Shown here in pieces: positions 26,267 through 35,392 of a stretch of DNA of 64,000 bases. This stretch comes from Nesterenkonia sandarakina (lineage in GTDB: Bacteria; Actinomycetota; Actinomycetes; Actinomycetales; Micrococcaceae): contig NZ_PVTY01000006.1 in the NCBI RefSeq assembly GCF_003003175.1, positions 119,112-183,111 on the forward strand. The letters are read 5' to 3'. The notes beneath the pieces were generated by a model. The model saw only the letters and a program-made list of their open reading frames with translations, was not told the origin of the DNA and searched no databases. Position 1 is the first letter of the stretch, and each line of letters starts with the position of its first letter. A program made the position numbers and the translations under genes.

Positions 26267-27694
26267 GTGGAGCCGATGACCCAGTCCCCGAACGACGGTC
26301 CCCCGGTCGCTGCGACCAGGGACGATCCGCTGCTGCGGCACCTCTCGGAACGCCTCGGCGGACCCGCGGGGAAACGGCTGCGCCCACGGTTCTCGCCGAC
26401 CTCGATATTGCTGGGCCTCACCGTGCTCGGAATCCTGCTCTCGGCGCTGACCAGTCAGTATTGCCGGATCAACGGGTGGGGCGGGGTAGGGGTCTATCAC
26501 GCGGGCTGCTATTCGGACATCAGTGCGCTCTTCAGCCAGCGTCAGCTCGGCGATGCGCCGTGGAGCCCGCTCGTCGGCCCCGGCTACTTCGAGTATCCGG
26601 TGCTCACCAGCCTGGTCGCGGCGCTGCTCGCCGCCTCCACGCGGTTCCTGCTCACCCAGGATCTGACCATGGCGCTGGGCTGGTCCACCGAACGCGCCTC
26701 GCTGCTGTACTGGGATCTCAGCTTCGCCGCGGCCGCCGTGGTGTGGCTGGTGCTGGTGCTGGCGGTGATGAAGGCCGCCGGGGCGCGTCCCTGGGATGCG
26801 GCAATCGTGGCGGTCTCCCCGGCGGTCATCTTCGGGATCGGGATCAACTGGGACATCTGGGCGGTGACCGCGCTGGCGCTGGCGATCCTCGCCTTCGGGC
26901 GCGGTGCCCACATCAGCGCCGGGGTGATGATCGGCGTCGGCGTCTCCTTCAAGCTGTTCCCGCTCTTCATGCTCGGTGCGGTGCTGGTCCTGGCGCTGCG
27001 CCGGGACACCCGGCTCGGGTTCGACGTCTTTCTGCGCACCCTCGGCGGTGCGGTGGCCAGCTGGCTGGTGCTCAACGTTCCGGCGATGCTGCTGAGCTTC
27101 AGCTCCTGGTCCGAGTTCTTCGAGCTCTCGGCCGAGCGCGGCGCCGGGTACTCCTCCCCCTGGCACATCTGGCAGCTGATCGCCGAGGGCCGCGGCGGCT
27201 CGGGGCTGAGCGCCGAGACGATCTCGGGTCTCTCGCTCGGGCTCTTCGTGGCGGCCTGCCTCGGCGTGCTGGTGCTGGGGGTGCGGGCGAAGCATCCCCC
27301 ACGCATGGTCCAGCTGCTGTTCCTGATCGTGGCCTCGTTCCTGCTGCTCAACAAGGTCTACTCGCCGCAGTTCATGATCTGGCTGATTCCGCTCATCGCC
27401 CTGGCGGCGCCGCGCTGGCGCGATGCGCTGATCTGGCAGGGCTTCCAGGTGCTGCACTTCTGGGCGGTATGGATGTATCTGGCCGGGATCGTCGGGGATC
27501 AGGATCCGCAGCATTCCTTCGACTCCGCGCTCTACATCGCCGCGGTGCTCGGACACATCGGGGCGACCTTGTACCTCATGGCACAGGTGGTGCTCGACAT
27601 CCTGCGTCCGGAGCGAGACCCGGTGCGGCATGCCAGCCGCGCCCCTGAGTCGGGTGCCGCAGCGGACCCGATGCCGGCCTCAGAGCTCCGCTGA
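26267..27694 (+). CDS. GT87-like (DUF2029) membrane glycosyltransferase
   Basis: A 475-residue polytopic protein with about ten hydrophobic segments. The region YHAGCYSDISALFSQRQL, the GPGYFEYPVLTSL loop and FKLFPLFMLGAVLVLA are typical of polyprenyl-phosphate mannose-dependent mannosyltransferases (GT87/DUF2029), which act on the outer membrane face in cell-envelope glycan synthesis. The start is GTG 26267 or ATG 26276. Its 3' end overlaps the convergent cca gene by 15 bp. It is divergent from ino1, hinting at a shared link to inositol lipids, which is only a guess. Confidence 0.85.
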   Translation: MEPMTQSPNDGPPVAATRDDPLLRHLSERLGGPAGKRLRPRFSPTSILLGLTVLGILLSALTSQYCRINGWGGVGVYHAGCYSDISALFSQRQLGDAPWSPLVGPGYFEYPVLTSLVAALLAASTRFLLTQDLTMALGWSTERASLLYWDLSFAAAAVVWLVLVLAVMKAAGARPWDAAIVAVSPAVIFGIGINWDIWAVTALALAILAFGRGAHISAGVMIGVGVSFKLFPLFMLGAVLVLALRRDTRLGFDVFLRTLGGAVASWLVLNVPAMLLSFSSWSEFFELSAERGAGYSSPWHIWQLIAEGRGGSGLSAETISGLSLGLFVAACLGVLVLGVRAKHPPRMVQLLFLIVASFLLLNKVYSPQFMIWLIPLIALAAPRWRDALIWQGFQVLHFWAVWMYLAGIVGDQDPQHSFDSALYIAAVLGHIGATLYLMAQVVLDILRPERDPVRHASRAPESGAAADPMPASELR

Positions 27695-29104
27695 GGCCCA
27701 TTCCTTCAGGATCTCCACGGCGTCCTGGTGGTCCACCGGGCCATGCTCCATCCGGTGCTCGAGCAGGAACTTATACGCCCGGCCCACTTCGGGCCCCGGA
27801 GAGATGCCCAGGACGTCCATGATCTGCTCGCCGTCGAGGTGCGGGCGGATCCGGTCGAGCTGTTCACGCTCGGCCAGCGCCGCGATGCGCTCCTCGAGGT
27901 CGTCATAGGCGTGCTCGAGCCGGGCCGCCTTCTTCTTGTTCCTGGTCGTCACGTCCGATCGGGTGAGCCGGTGCAGCCGCTGGAGCTGGTCTCCGGCGTC
28001 GGTGACGTAGCGGCGCACCGCGGAGTCGCTCCAGCCCTGATCTCCGTAGCCGTAGAAGCGCATGTGCAGCTCCACCAGCAGGCTCACCGCGGCGATGGTG
28101 GCCTTGTCGAAGCGCAGCTCCTGCATCCTGCGCCGGGTCTGTTTGGCGCCCACCACGTCGTGATGGCGGAAGCTGACCCCGCCACCGGGTTCGAAGCGCC
28201 GGGTCTTGGCCTTGCCGACGTCGTGCATCAGCGCCGCGAAGCGCAGCACGAAGTCCGGGCCGGGCACCGGGCCCTCGTCGTCGGTCTCCAGCGCGCAGGC
28301 CTGTTCCAGCACCTGCAGGGAGTGCTGGTAGACGTCCTTGTGCCGGTGGTGCTCGTCGTCGGTGAGCTTCAGCGCCGGCACCTCCGGGAGCATGATCTCA
28401 GCCAGCCCGGAGTCGACCAGCAGGTCTATCCCGGCGCGCGGGTCGGCGCCGCAGATCAGCTTGACCAGCTCCTCGCGGATCCGTTCCGCCGAGACGATGC
28501 TCAGCCGCTGCGACATCTCCGTCATCGCGGCACGCACCTCCGGGGCGACGTCCATGCGCAGCTGGGAGGCGAAGCGGGCTGCGCGCATCATCCGCAGCGG
28601 GTCATCGGAGAAGGACTCTTCCGGGGTCGCCGGGGTGCGCAGCAGCCGCAGGTGCAGGTCCTTGACCCCGCCGTGCGGGTCCACCAGTTCGAAGCTGGGC
28701 AGCTTCAGCGCCATGGCGTTGACCGTGAAGTCCCGTCGGACGAGGTCCTCGCCCAGGTCGGTGCCGAAGTTGACCTGCGGCTTGCGGGAGCCCGGATCGT
28801 AGGCCTCCGCCCGGTAGGTGGTGATCTCGATGGTGTCGGCACCCTTGCGGATCCCGATGGTGCCGAAGTCCCGCCCGATGTCCCAGTGCGCCTCGGCCCA
28901 GCCGGCCACCGTCTCGATGATCTGATCCGGGGTCGCGGCGGTGGTGAAGTCGAGATCCGGGGAGGTCCGCCCCAGGAAGAGGTCGCGCACGGGACCTCCG
29001 ACGAGGGAGAGCTCGAAGCCGCGGGAGGCGAAGAGTTCGCCGAGTTCGACGACGACGTCGGGCAGCCAGGCGCCGTCAGGGAAACCAGAGGGAAGGTAAG
29101 GCAT
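27680..29104 (-). CDS. cca: CCA-adding tRNA nucleotidyltransferase
   Basis: A 474-residue class II nucleotidyltransferase that builds or repairs the tRNA 3' CCA. The head domain has LVGGPVRDLFLG and DLDFTTAATPDQ, with the metal-binding DxD. VRRDFTVNAMAL is the second signature. A C-terminal HD domain is visible at ALMHDVGKAKTRRF. I chose ATG 29102-29104 (MPYLPSGFPDG). The two tRNA genes in this window lack an encoded CCA, consistent with need for this enzyme. Confidence 0.95.
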   Translation of the reverse strand: MPYLPSGFPDGAWLPDVVVELGELFASRGFELSLVGGPVRDLFLGRTSPDLDFTTAATPDQIIETVAGWAEAHWDIGRDFGTIGIRKGADTIEITTYRAEAYDPGSRKPQVNFGTDLGEDLVRRDFTVNAMALKLPSFELVDPHGGVKDLHLRLLRTPATPEESFSDDPLRMMRAARFASQLRMDVAPEVRAAMTEMSQRLSIVSAERIREELVKLICGADPRAGIDLLVDSGLAEIMLPEVPALKLTDDEHHRHKDVYQHSLQVLEQACALETDDEGPVPGPDFVLRFAALMHDVGKAKTRRFEPGGGVSFRHHDVVGAKQTRRRMQELRFDKATIAAVSLLVELHMRFYGYGDQGWSDSAVRRYVTDAGDQLQRLHRLTRSDVTTRNKKKAARLEHAYDDLEERIAALAEREQLDRIRPHLDGEQIMDVLGISPGPEVGRAYKFLLEHRMEHGPVDHQDAVEILKEWASAEL

Positions 29105-29215
29105 AGCGGAAACAGTGTCCCATATGCCTTGCCGACGGCCGCCCCGCATCCGCGACAACACCGGGATCCACGCCCGCACCGGTGCACGACGCGGAGATCT
29201 GCACGGCACTCCGAT

Positions 29216-29221
29216 TAGAGT
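29216..29221 (+). promoter_or_regulatory. -10 box for the Nudix hydrolase gene
   Basis: TAGAGT lies 7 bases upstream of ATG 29229, with no Shine-Dalgarno between, suggesting a leaderless transcript. Confidence 0.4.
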
Positions 29222-29228
29222 GTTCGGT

Positions 29229-29783
29229 ATGAACAGACCGGAGACCGGCGATGAACGGCGCACCCCATTGACAGTGTCAATGGGTGCCCGCCGCATGCCG
29301 GCCCGCCAGAGCACCCGGCAGCAGGGGAGCCTTCCCACTGTCGAGGAGGTCAGCGCCGGCGGAGTGATCATCCGTCCGGCCAGCCCCGGGTTCGAGGTCG
29401 CCATCATCGCCCGGTACAACCGCGGCGGACGCCTGGAGTGGTGCCTGCCGAAAGGTCATCCCGAGGGAACCGAGACCTTCGAGGAGGCCGCGCTGCGCGA
29501 GGTGGCGGAGGAGACCGGCGTCGAAGGCGCCATCCTGACCTCCCTGGGGAGCATCGAATACTGGTTCACCGTGCCCTCGCACCGGGTCCACAAGACCGTC
29601 CATCATTACCTGATGGAAGCTGTGGGCGGGGAGCTGAGCATCGAGAACGATCCCGACCACGAGGCCGTGGACGTCGCCTGGGTGAGCATGGATGCGCTGG
29701 ATCGCACGCTGTCCTTCCCCAATGAGCGCCGGATCGTGAATCTCGCGCGAGCGGTGATCGATGAGTCTGTACAGTCCAGCTGA
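29229..29783 (+). CDS. Nudix hydrolase
   Basis: A 184-residue protein with an intact Nudix box: GHPEGTETFEEAALREVAEE followed by TGV, matching Gx5Ex7REUXEExGU. The surrounding fold (SAGGVIIRP, YWFTVPSHRVHKTVHHYLM) is that of the actinobacterial Nudix protein found next to cca and murJ. It hydrolyses nucleoside diphosphate derivatives, but the substrate cannot be read from sequence. The first 40 residues are basic and variable. I chose ATG 29229; upstream frames overlap the cca promoter. Confidence 0.9.
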   Translation: MNRPETGDERRTPLTVSMGARRMPARQSTRQQGSLPTVEEVSAGGVIIRPASPGFEVAIIARYNRGGRLEWCLPKGHPEGTETFEEAALREVAEETGVEGAILTSLGSIEYWFTVPSHRVHKTVHHYLMEAVGGELSIENDPDHEAVDVAWVSMDALDRTLSFPNERRIVNLARAVIDESVQSS

Positions 29784-29804
29784 TCCGGCTATAGTCCACT
29801 GACG

Positions 29805-31619
29805 ATGACTGCCGCTTCCCCCGGTCAGACCGACACTGGTCCACCGCCGCCTCCGCCCTCGTCTCCCGCCGCCCCGGACTCGTCACCCCCGGACCCCTCG
29901 GCGCCGGGCGCCGCGGCTCCTGATCCGTCAGCGGATCAGGGCCACCTCCCCGCCAAGGGTCTGGCCCGCGCCAGCGCCATCATGGCCGCAGGGACTCTGG
30001 TGTCCCGGGTGCTCGGGATCGTGCGCACCGCGCTGCTGGCAGTGGCCATCGGCTCGACCACGCTGGTGGGCGACGTCTTCGAGAAGGCCAATACGGTCCC
30101 CAACGTGGTCTACCTGCTGCTCGCCGGCGGGATGTTCAACGTGGTGCTGGTCCCGCAGCTGATCAAGGCCGCGCGCCGCCCGGACCGGGGCGCGGACTAC
30201 ACCTCCCGACTGCTGACCCTGACCATCGTCGTGCTGGCCGGGTTCACCGCGCTGCTCACCCTGGCGGCGTATCCGATCATCGTGACGCTGACCCGCAACT
30301 GGACCGAACCGATGCTCGCCCTGGGCACGGCCTTCGCGATCTGGACGCTGCCGCAGATCTTCTTCTACGGCCTCTACGCGGTCACCGGTCAGGTGCTCAA
30401 CGCCAATGCCCGCTTCGGCTGGTACATGTGGGCGCCGGTGCTGAACAACCTGATCGCCATCGGGGTGATCCTGAGCTTCATCGTCACCTTCGGCCAATAC
30501 GCCGCCGGCGGCGACCAGCTCACCGAGTGGACCGCCCAGCAGACCATCTGGCTCGCGGCCGGCCACACCGTCGGCATCATCGCGCAGGCGCTGCTGCTGC
30601 TGTGGCCGCTCTCCCGGCTCGGGCTGCGGCTGCGTCCGAAGTTCGGGCTCAAGGGCATGGGACTGGCCTCCACCGGCCGGATCGCCGGCTGGACCCTGCT
30701 GACCATGCTCATCGGCAACCTGGCGAACCTCGCCTATATGCGGCTGATCTCCGGCGCGACGGCGACCCGTCGGGACCTGGGCGAGCTCGGCGCCTCGGTG
30801 CCGGGCGAGTATGCGGCCAACGTCGCCGAGCTGATCGCGATCCTGCCGCATTCAGTCTTCGTGCTCTCCATCGCGACGGTGCTGTTCAACCAGCTCGCCC
30901 GCGCCATGGACCTGGGTCGCTATGGCCGCGCCCGGGAGATCATCAACGAGGGGCTCCGGATCTTCGCGATCCCGGTGATGTTCTGCATGGTGGCGGTGCT
31001 GGTGCTCGCCGGCCCGCTCGGCCGGATCTTCGGCGGCGCCGCGGCTGACGCGAACCTGGCCGGCGCCGCCATCGGCCAGCTGCTGGTCCTGCTGGCACTG
31101 GGCATGCCCTTCCGCTCCGCCAGCTTCTATCTGATGCGGGTCTTCTACTCCGCCGAGGACGCCAAGACCCCGATGCTGATCTACGCGATCATCGCCGCGG
31201 TGGGCCTCACCACGGGCTATGGTCTGGCCACCATCGTTCCCGAGGAGCAGATCGCGTATCTCGTGATCGGACTGTTCTCCGCGCTGCACATGCTGCAGTA
31301 CCTGATCTGCCACGTGCTGGTGGTCCGTCGCTGGGGCGGCTTCGACTTCGCCTCCGTGCTGACCGCGTACCTGCGCTCCGGGGCCTGCGCGGCGGCGGCC
31401 GGGGGGGCCGGCGCCGGGACGCTGTGGCTGCTCGGCGGCTATGACTGGGGCTTCGCCTGGAACTCCATCTTCACCGCGGTGCTCAGCTGCGCCGTCGTCG
31501 GTGTGGTGATGGCGGTGGTCTTCGTGGTGATGCTGCGCTGGCTGCGCGTGGAGGAGTTCACCGCGGCGATCGCACCGCTGGCCAGGCGCGTACCAGCACT
31601 GTCCCGTCTGGGCCGGTAG
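29805..31619 (+). CDS. murJ: Lipid II flippase MurJ
   Basis: A 604-residue MATE/MOP-superfamily flippase moving lipid II across the membrane for peptidoglycan synthesis. About 14 hydrophobic helices follow a Pro/Ser-rich head of 45 residues. Family motifs include MAAGTLVSRVLGIVRTALLA and FYGLYAVTGQVLNANARFGWY. Unlike mycobacterial MviN, it carries no C-terminal pseudokinase; a kinase-like segment starts the next gene instead. A TATAGT -10 box at 29790-29795 is 9 bases from the ATG. Confidence 0.95.
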   Translation: MTAASPGQTDTGPPPPPPSSPAAPDSSPPDPSAPGAAAPDPSADQGHLPAKGLARASAIMAAGTLVSRVLGIVRTALLAVAIGSTTLVGDVFEKANTVPNVVYLLLAGGMFNVVLVPQLIKAARRPDRGADYTSRLLTLTIVVLAGFTALLTLAAYPIIVTLTRNWTEPMLALGTAFAIWTLPQIFFYGLYAVTGQVLNANARFGWYMWAPVLNNLIAIGVILSFIVTFGQYAAGGDQLTEWTAQQTIWLAAGHTVGIIAQALLLLWPLSRLGLRLRPKFGLKGMGLASTGRIAGWTLLTMLIGNLANLAYMRLISGATATRRDLGELGASVPGEYAANVAELIAILPHSVFVLSIATVLFNQLARAMDLGRYGRAREIINEGLRIFAIPVMFCMVAVLVLAGPLGRIFGGAAADANLAGAAIGQLLVLLALGMPFRSASFYLMRVFYSAEDAKTPMLIYAIIAAVGLTTGYGLATIVPEEQIAYLVIGLFSALHMLQYLICHVLVVRRWGGFDFASVLTAYLRSGACAAAAGGAGAGTLWLLGGYDWGFAWNSIFTAVLSCAVVGVVMAVVFVVMLRWLRVEEFTAAIAPLARRVPALSRLGR

Positions 31620-31689
31620 GCTTGACCCCGATGTGAATCTGGCCGCCCGCCATGGGCGGCCGGGATGTTTCCCGGACCGAGGAGGACTT

Positions 31690-33699
31690 GTGGCGCAGCC
31701 TTTCGGCGTCGGCGATGTAGTTGGTGGGCGGTACCGCATCACCCATCATGTGGTGACCTCTGCTGATCAGGACATCGTCTTCCAGGCGAGCGACGAGGTC
31801 CGGGACCGCGATGTGAGCATCCTGCTGGCCTCGCGCTCCAACGCCAAACAGGTGGCCACCTCCGCGCGTGAGCTCGCGATCGGCGCCCGCGACTCCGACG
31901 TCGAGGTGCTCGACCTCGGGCTCGCTGAAGAGCGCACCTACCTGATCTCCTCGCTGGTGGACCCCAACACGCTGTTGGACCTCGTGGTCCCCGACACCGC
32001 GCCCTATGTGGAGCCCTTCTTCACCGACTCGCTGGGCTCCGAGCTCTTCGGACAGTCCCGCGTCATGGAGCCGGAGACCTTCGAGGACGACGCCGAGTAC
32101 TACGCCGGCCTGCACGCCGGCTCCGCCCCCGACGACCGCGCCGACGAGCCCGCCCGCCGGTTCCGCCGGCGTCGCCCCGCGTTCCTGGACAAGGTCTCGG
32201 ACTCCCTGAACCGCCGGCTGGGCACCGAGAACGACGCCGCCGCACTGGCGGTGGCCGCAGGCCAGGCCGAGCAGGCCCGAGCGGCCGCCGCAGCCTATCT
32301 GTCCCGCGACATGGAGGTCATCGGCGCGGATCCGGCAGCGGACACCGAGGAGGACTTCACCGGCACCCGCGACGCCGGGGTCCTCACCCCCGGCGCCCCA
32401 GGTGCGGCAGGTGCGTCCGGCGCAGCCGTGGCCGCCGCCGAGACGTCTGCCCTCCCCGCATCGAGCACTCGTCCCGCACCGGGCGTCGAGGACGACGTCC
32501 TCGCCTCACACTCCGCCTCAGACCAGGCGTCCCACCAGGGTTCCGCCCAGGCCGCCGACGCCCCGTCCCAGGAGCTGCTCGACGGTGATGAGGTCGTGGA
32601 CAACCCGCCGGACTCACCCATCGACGACTATGACCTCCCAGCGGCCCCACCAGCGCCTGAAGCACCAGCTGCGCCGCCGCTTCCCGGCCCGCCCCGCTCG
32701 CGCCGGCTCAGCGACTCGGTCTCCTTCACCGGACTGATCCGCCCCGTCCCCAGCCTGGAGGATGAGGCGGCCCTGCAGGCCCCAGCTCGGGGCCAGGCTC
32801 CCGCGAACACCAACCCGGCGAACACCAACCCCGGGACCTCACGGCCCGAGGTCGAACGCGACCACGACATGGCTCCTGGTGTCGCGACCGGTGCGGCGAG
32901 CACCGGCGCGGCCGTTTCGAGCGGTGAGCCCGGTGACTCAGATCCGGCCGACCCGGTGTTCGCTGACTCGGATCCCGCGGACTCGGAGTTCGCTGACTCG
33001 GAGTTCACCGATGAGAAGCCCGGGATCGGCCGCTGGATCACTGCGGCGGTGCTCGCCGCAGTGCTGCTGGTGGCGGCTGTCCTCGTGTTCCTGAACCTGC
33101 GCGGCGGAGAGACCGAAGACACCGTCACAGGCGAGGATCAGGGCCAGGATGAGCCTGCCGGAGAGGCCCCTGCGGAGGATGACGCCGAAGGTGATCAGGA
33201 GGCCTCCACCGGGGAATCGGCTCCGGCCGAGGAGACCGGACCAGACCCTGAGATCGCGAACATCACCCGCCTGGTGCCCGACTCCCCAGAGCTGATCTCC
33301 GACCGGGACGGCCAGCTCGCGAACCTCTTCGACGGCGACACCGGCACCGCCTGGGTCTCGTTGTCCTTTGCGACTGCTGACTTCGGCGGATTCAGCTCCG
33401 GCGTCGGCCTTGTGGCGGAGCTCGAGGAGCCGACAGAGGTATCAGCCGTCACGATCAACCAGCAGAGCGCCTCCACCGGAGGCAGCTTCGAGGTACTGGT
33501 CAATGACGCGCCCAGCTTCGAGGGCGCCGAGCAGGTCGGCAGCGGCACCTTGAACTGGAATGAGACCACCGTCGAGCTCCAGAACGAAGCCGACGCGGCC
33601 TACGTGATCATCAACATCACAGAGCTGCCAAGTCAGGACACTCCCAACGACGCGGGACTGCCGTTCAGCACCGAACTGGCCGAGATCACCATCGACTGA
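31690..33699 (+). CDS. Membrane protein with kinase-like N-lobe remnant and discoidin-like ectodomain
   Basis: A 669-residue protein. Residues 1-100 resemble the N-lobe of a protein kinase (VGGRYRITHHVVTSADQDIV, then YLISSLVDPNTLLDLVVP), with no VAIK lysine, HRD or DFG motif. About 330 residues of acidic, Ala/Pro-rich low complexity follow. A membrane helix (ITAAVLAAVLLVAAVLVFL) precedes an extracellular domain whose ISDRDGQLANLFDGDTGTAW and late beta strands resemble F5/8-type (discoidin) folds. GAGGAGG precedes GTG 31690. It is 70 bases after murJ, so it is a likely partner in envelope synthesis, like the MviN pseudokinase of mycobacteria. Domain calls are by eye. Confidence 0.75.
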   Translation: MAQPFGVGDVVGGRYRITHHVVTSADQDIVFQASDEVRDRDVSILLASRSNAKQVATSARELAIGARDSDVEVLDLGLAEERTYLISSLVDPNTLLDLVVPDTAPYVEPFFTDSLGSELFGQSRVMEPETFEDDAEYYAGLHAGSAPDDRADEPARRFRRRRPAFLDKVSDSLNRRLGTENDAAALAVAAGQAEQARAAAAAYLSRDMEVIGADPAADTEEDFTGTRDAGVLTPGAPGAAGASGAAVAAAETSALPASSTRPAPGVEDDVLASHSASDQASHQGSAQAADAPSQELLDGDEVVDNPPDSPIDDYDLPAAPPAPEAPAAPPLPGPPRSRRLSDSVSFTGLIRPVPSLEDEAALQAPARGQAPANTNPANTNPGTSRPEVERDHDMAPGVATGAASTGAAVSSGEPGDSDPADPVFADSDPADSEFADSEFTDEKPGIGRWITAAVLAAVLLVAAVLVFLNLRGGETEDTVTGEDQGQDEPAGEAPAEDDAEGDQEASTGESAPAEETGPDPEIANITRLVPDSPELISDRDGQLANLFDGDTGTAWVSLSFATADFGGFSSGVGLVAELEEPTEVSAVTINQQSASTGGSFEVLVNDAPSFEGAEQVGSGTLNWNETTVELQNEADAAYVIINITELPSQDTPNDAGLPFSTELAEITID

Positions 33700-33754
33700 C
33701 CGTCGTCTGCCCAGTGGGGTCCTGCGCATCGCTCCAGTAGGCTGGCGGGTGATG

Positions 33755-33780
33755 GAATAGGCTGAACATCGATGATGTTC
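33755..33780 (+). promoter_or_regulatory. SigR/SigH-type promoter of trxB-trxA
   Basis: GGAAT (33755-33759), exactly 18 bases, then GTT (33778-33780) matches the GGAAT-N18-GTT consensus of the actinobacterial thiol-stress ECF sigma factor (SigR in Streptomyces, SigH in mycobacteria), whose classic targets are trxB and trxA. The -10 overlaps an inverted repeat TGAACATC-GAT-GATGTTCA (33764-33782), nested in an outer GGAATA/TATTCC pair. Confidence 0.75.
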
Positions 33781-33815
33781 AATATTCCAGACACCACGAC
33801 CGTTGCTAAGGACAT

Positions 33816-34826
33816 GTGATTGTGACTGAACAGACCCCTGACCAGGTTCACGACGTGGTCATCATCGGCTCCGGCCCTGCTGGCTACACCGCGGCCGTCT
33901 ACATGGCCCGCGCGAACCTGAAGCCCATCATGCTCACCGGCTCGGTCACCGCAGGTGGCGAGCTGATGAACACCACCGACGTGGAGAACTTCCCCGGCTT
34001 CCCAGAAGGCATCATGGGCCCCGATCTCATGATGAACATGGAACAGCAGGCCCGCCGCTTCGGCACCGACATCCGCCACGAAGACGCCACCGAGCTGCTC
34101 CTGGACCAGCCGATCAAGCAGATCACCACCGGCGCAGGAGACGTGCTCCACGCCCGCGCCGTGGTGCTGGCCACCGGCTCGGCCTACCGCGAGCTCGGCG
34201 TGCCCGGCGAGAAGGCGCTCTCCGGCCACGGAGTGAGCTGGTGCGCGACCTGCGACGGCTTCTTCTTCCGCGAGCAGAACATCGCCGTCGTCGGCGGCGG
34301 CGACTCAGCCATGGAAGAAGCACTGTTCCTGACCAAATTCGCCTCCAAGGTCACCGTCCTGCACCGTCGGTCCGAGCTGCGCGCCTCGCAGATCATGGCC
34401 GATCGGGCCAAGGCCAACGAGAAGATCGAATTCATCTGGAACACCGAGGTCACCGAGGTCCAGGGCGAAGGAAAGGTCAGTCGCCTGCTCCTGCGTGACA
34501 CCATCACCGGAGAGCCCTCCTCCCTCGATGTGACAGGTCTGTTCGTCGCTGTTGGTCATGACCCGCGCACGGAGCTCTTCAAGGATCAGATCACTCTGAC
34601 CGAGGACGGCACCGCGTGGGTCGACGGACGCAGCTCCAGGACCTCGCTGCCCGGCGTCTTCGCCGCTGGCGACGTGCTGGATCCGACCTACCGTCAGGCG
34701 ATCACCGCAGCCGGCTCCGGCTGTGTGGCGGCGCTCGACGTCGAGCACTGGCTCGCGGACACACTGAACTCCGACGCCGCCGAAGTGCCCACCCCCCAGG
34801 CTCACACCTCACCAGTACCCCTCTAA
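33816..34826 (+). CDS. trxB: Thioredoxin reductase
   Basis: A 336-residue NADPH-dependent flavoenzyme that reduces thioredoxin. The FAD loop is VVIIGSGPAGYTAAVYMARA, the redox-active disulfide is WCATCDGFF, the NADPH loop is AVVGGGDSAMEEA, and the C-terminal FAD motif is GVFAAGDVLDPTYRQA. The start is GTG 33816 or GTG 33822. trxA follows after 14 bases in the same operon. Confidence 0.97.
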   Translation: MIVTEQTPDQVHDVVIIGSGPAGYTAAVYMARANLKPIMLTGSVTAGGELMNTTDVENFPGFPEGIMGPDLMMNMEQQARRFGTDIRHEDATELLLDQPIKQITTGAGDVLHARAVVLATGSAYRELGVPGEKALSGHGVSWCATCDGFFFREQNIAVVGGGDSAMEEALFLTKFASKVTVLHRRSELRASQIMADRAKANEKIEFIWNTEVTEVQGEGKVSRLLLRDTITGEPSSLDVTGLFVAVGHDPRTELFKDQITLTEDGTAWVDGRSSRTSLPGVFAAGDVLDPTYRQAITAAGSGCVAALDVEHWLADTLNSDAAEVPTPQAHTSPVPL

Positions 34827-34840
34827 GGAAGGAGATCTCT

Positions 34841-35167
34841 ATGTCAGATCTCAAGAACGTCACCGATGCAAGCTTCGAGCAGGATGTCCTGCAGGCCGAC
34901 AAGCCGGTCCTCGTGGACTTCTGGGCCGAGTGGTGCGGCCCCTGCCGCATGCTGACCCCCATCCTGGAAGAACTGGCCGCTGAGAACCCCGAGAAGATCG
35001 AGGTCGTGAAGGTCAACGTGGATGAGAATCCAGGTACCGCCGCCAAGTTCGGCATCACCTCGATCCCTGCGGTCTACGCCTTCAAGGGCGGAGAGCACGT
35101 CCAGTCCTCCATCGGCGCCAAGCCGAAGCAGGTCCTGGAGCAGGAATTCGCAGATCTGCTGAAGTAG
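34841..35167 (+). CDS. trxA: Thioredoxin
   Basis: A 108-residue classical thioredoxin with VLVDFWAEWCGPCRMLTPIL active site and cis-Pro loop TSIPAVYAF. AAGGAAGGAG precedes ATG 34841. It is co-transcribed with trxB and closed by the hairpin at 35201-35235. Confidence 0.98.
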   Translation: MSDLKNVTDASFEQDVLQADKPVLVDFWAEWCGPCRMLTPILEELAAENPEKIEVVKVNVDENPGTAAKFGITSIPAVYAFKGGEHVQSSIGAKPKQVLEQEFADLLK

Positions 35168-35200
35168 GCATCCTCAGCCTCAGCTGCTGAGATGGTGCAA

Positions 35201-35235
35201 GTGGGGCCCGGAAAGCATCGCGTTCCGGGCCCCAC
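35201..35235 (+). terminator. Terminator of trxB-trxA
   Basis: A 13-bp perfect stem GTGGGGCCCGGAA (35201-35213) pairs with TTCCGGGCCCCAC (35223-35235), with a 9-base loop, 33 bases after the trxA stop. The first parS site begins 4 bases later. Confidence 0.85.
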
Positions 35236-35238
35236 TGC

Positions 35239-35252
35239 GTTTCACGTGAAAC
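35239..35252. promoter_or_regulatory. parS: parS site 1 (intergenic, after trxA)
   Basis: Perfect GTTTCACGTGAAAC, the ParB-binding palindrome. It lies between the trxA terminator and the parB stop codon. Confidence 0.93.
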
Positions 35253-35392
35253 TCCTCTGCCTCAGCCGCCGAAGCACGGACGCCTGAGGGGCGTCTGAGG
35301 ACCGCAACATCAGCACCCCGACATCAGAGTCCCGACCTGAGGGCCCCGTCACCAGGACCCAGATCAAGGCGTCCAACGTCACGATGCCCGCA

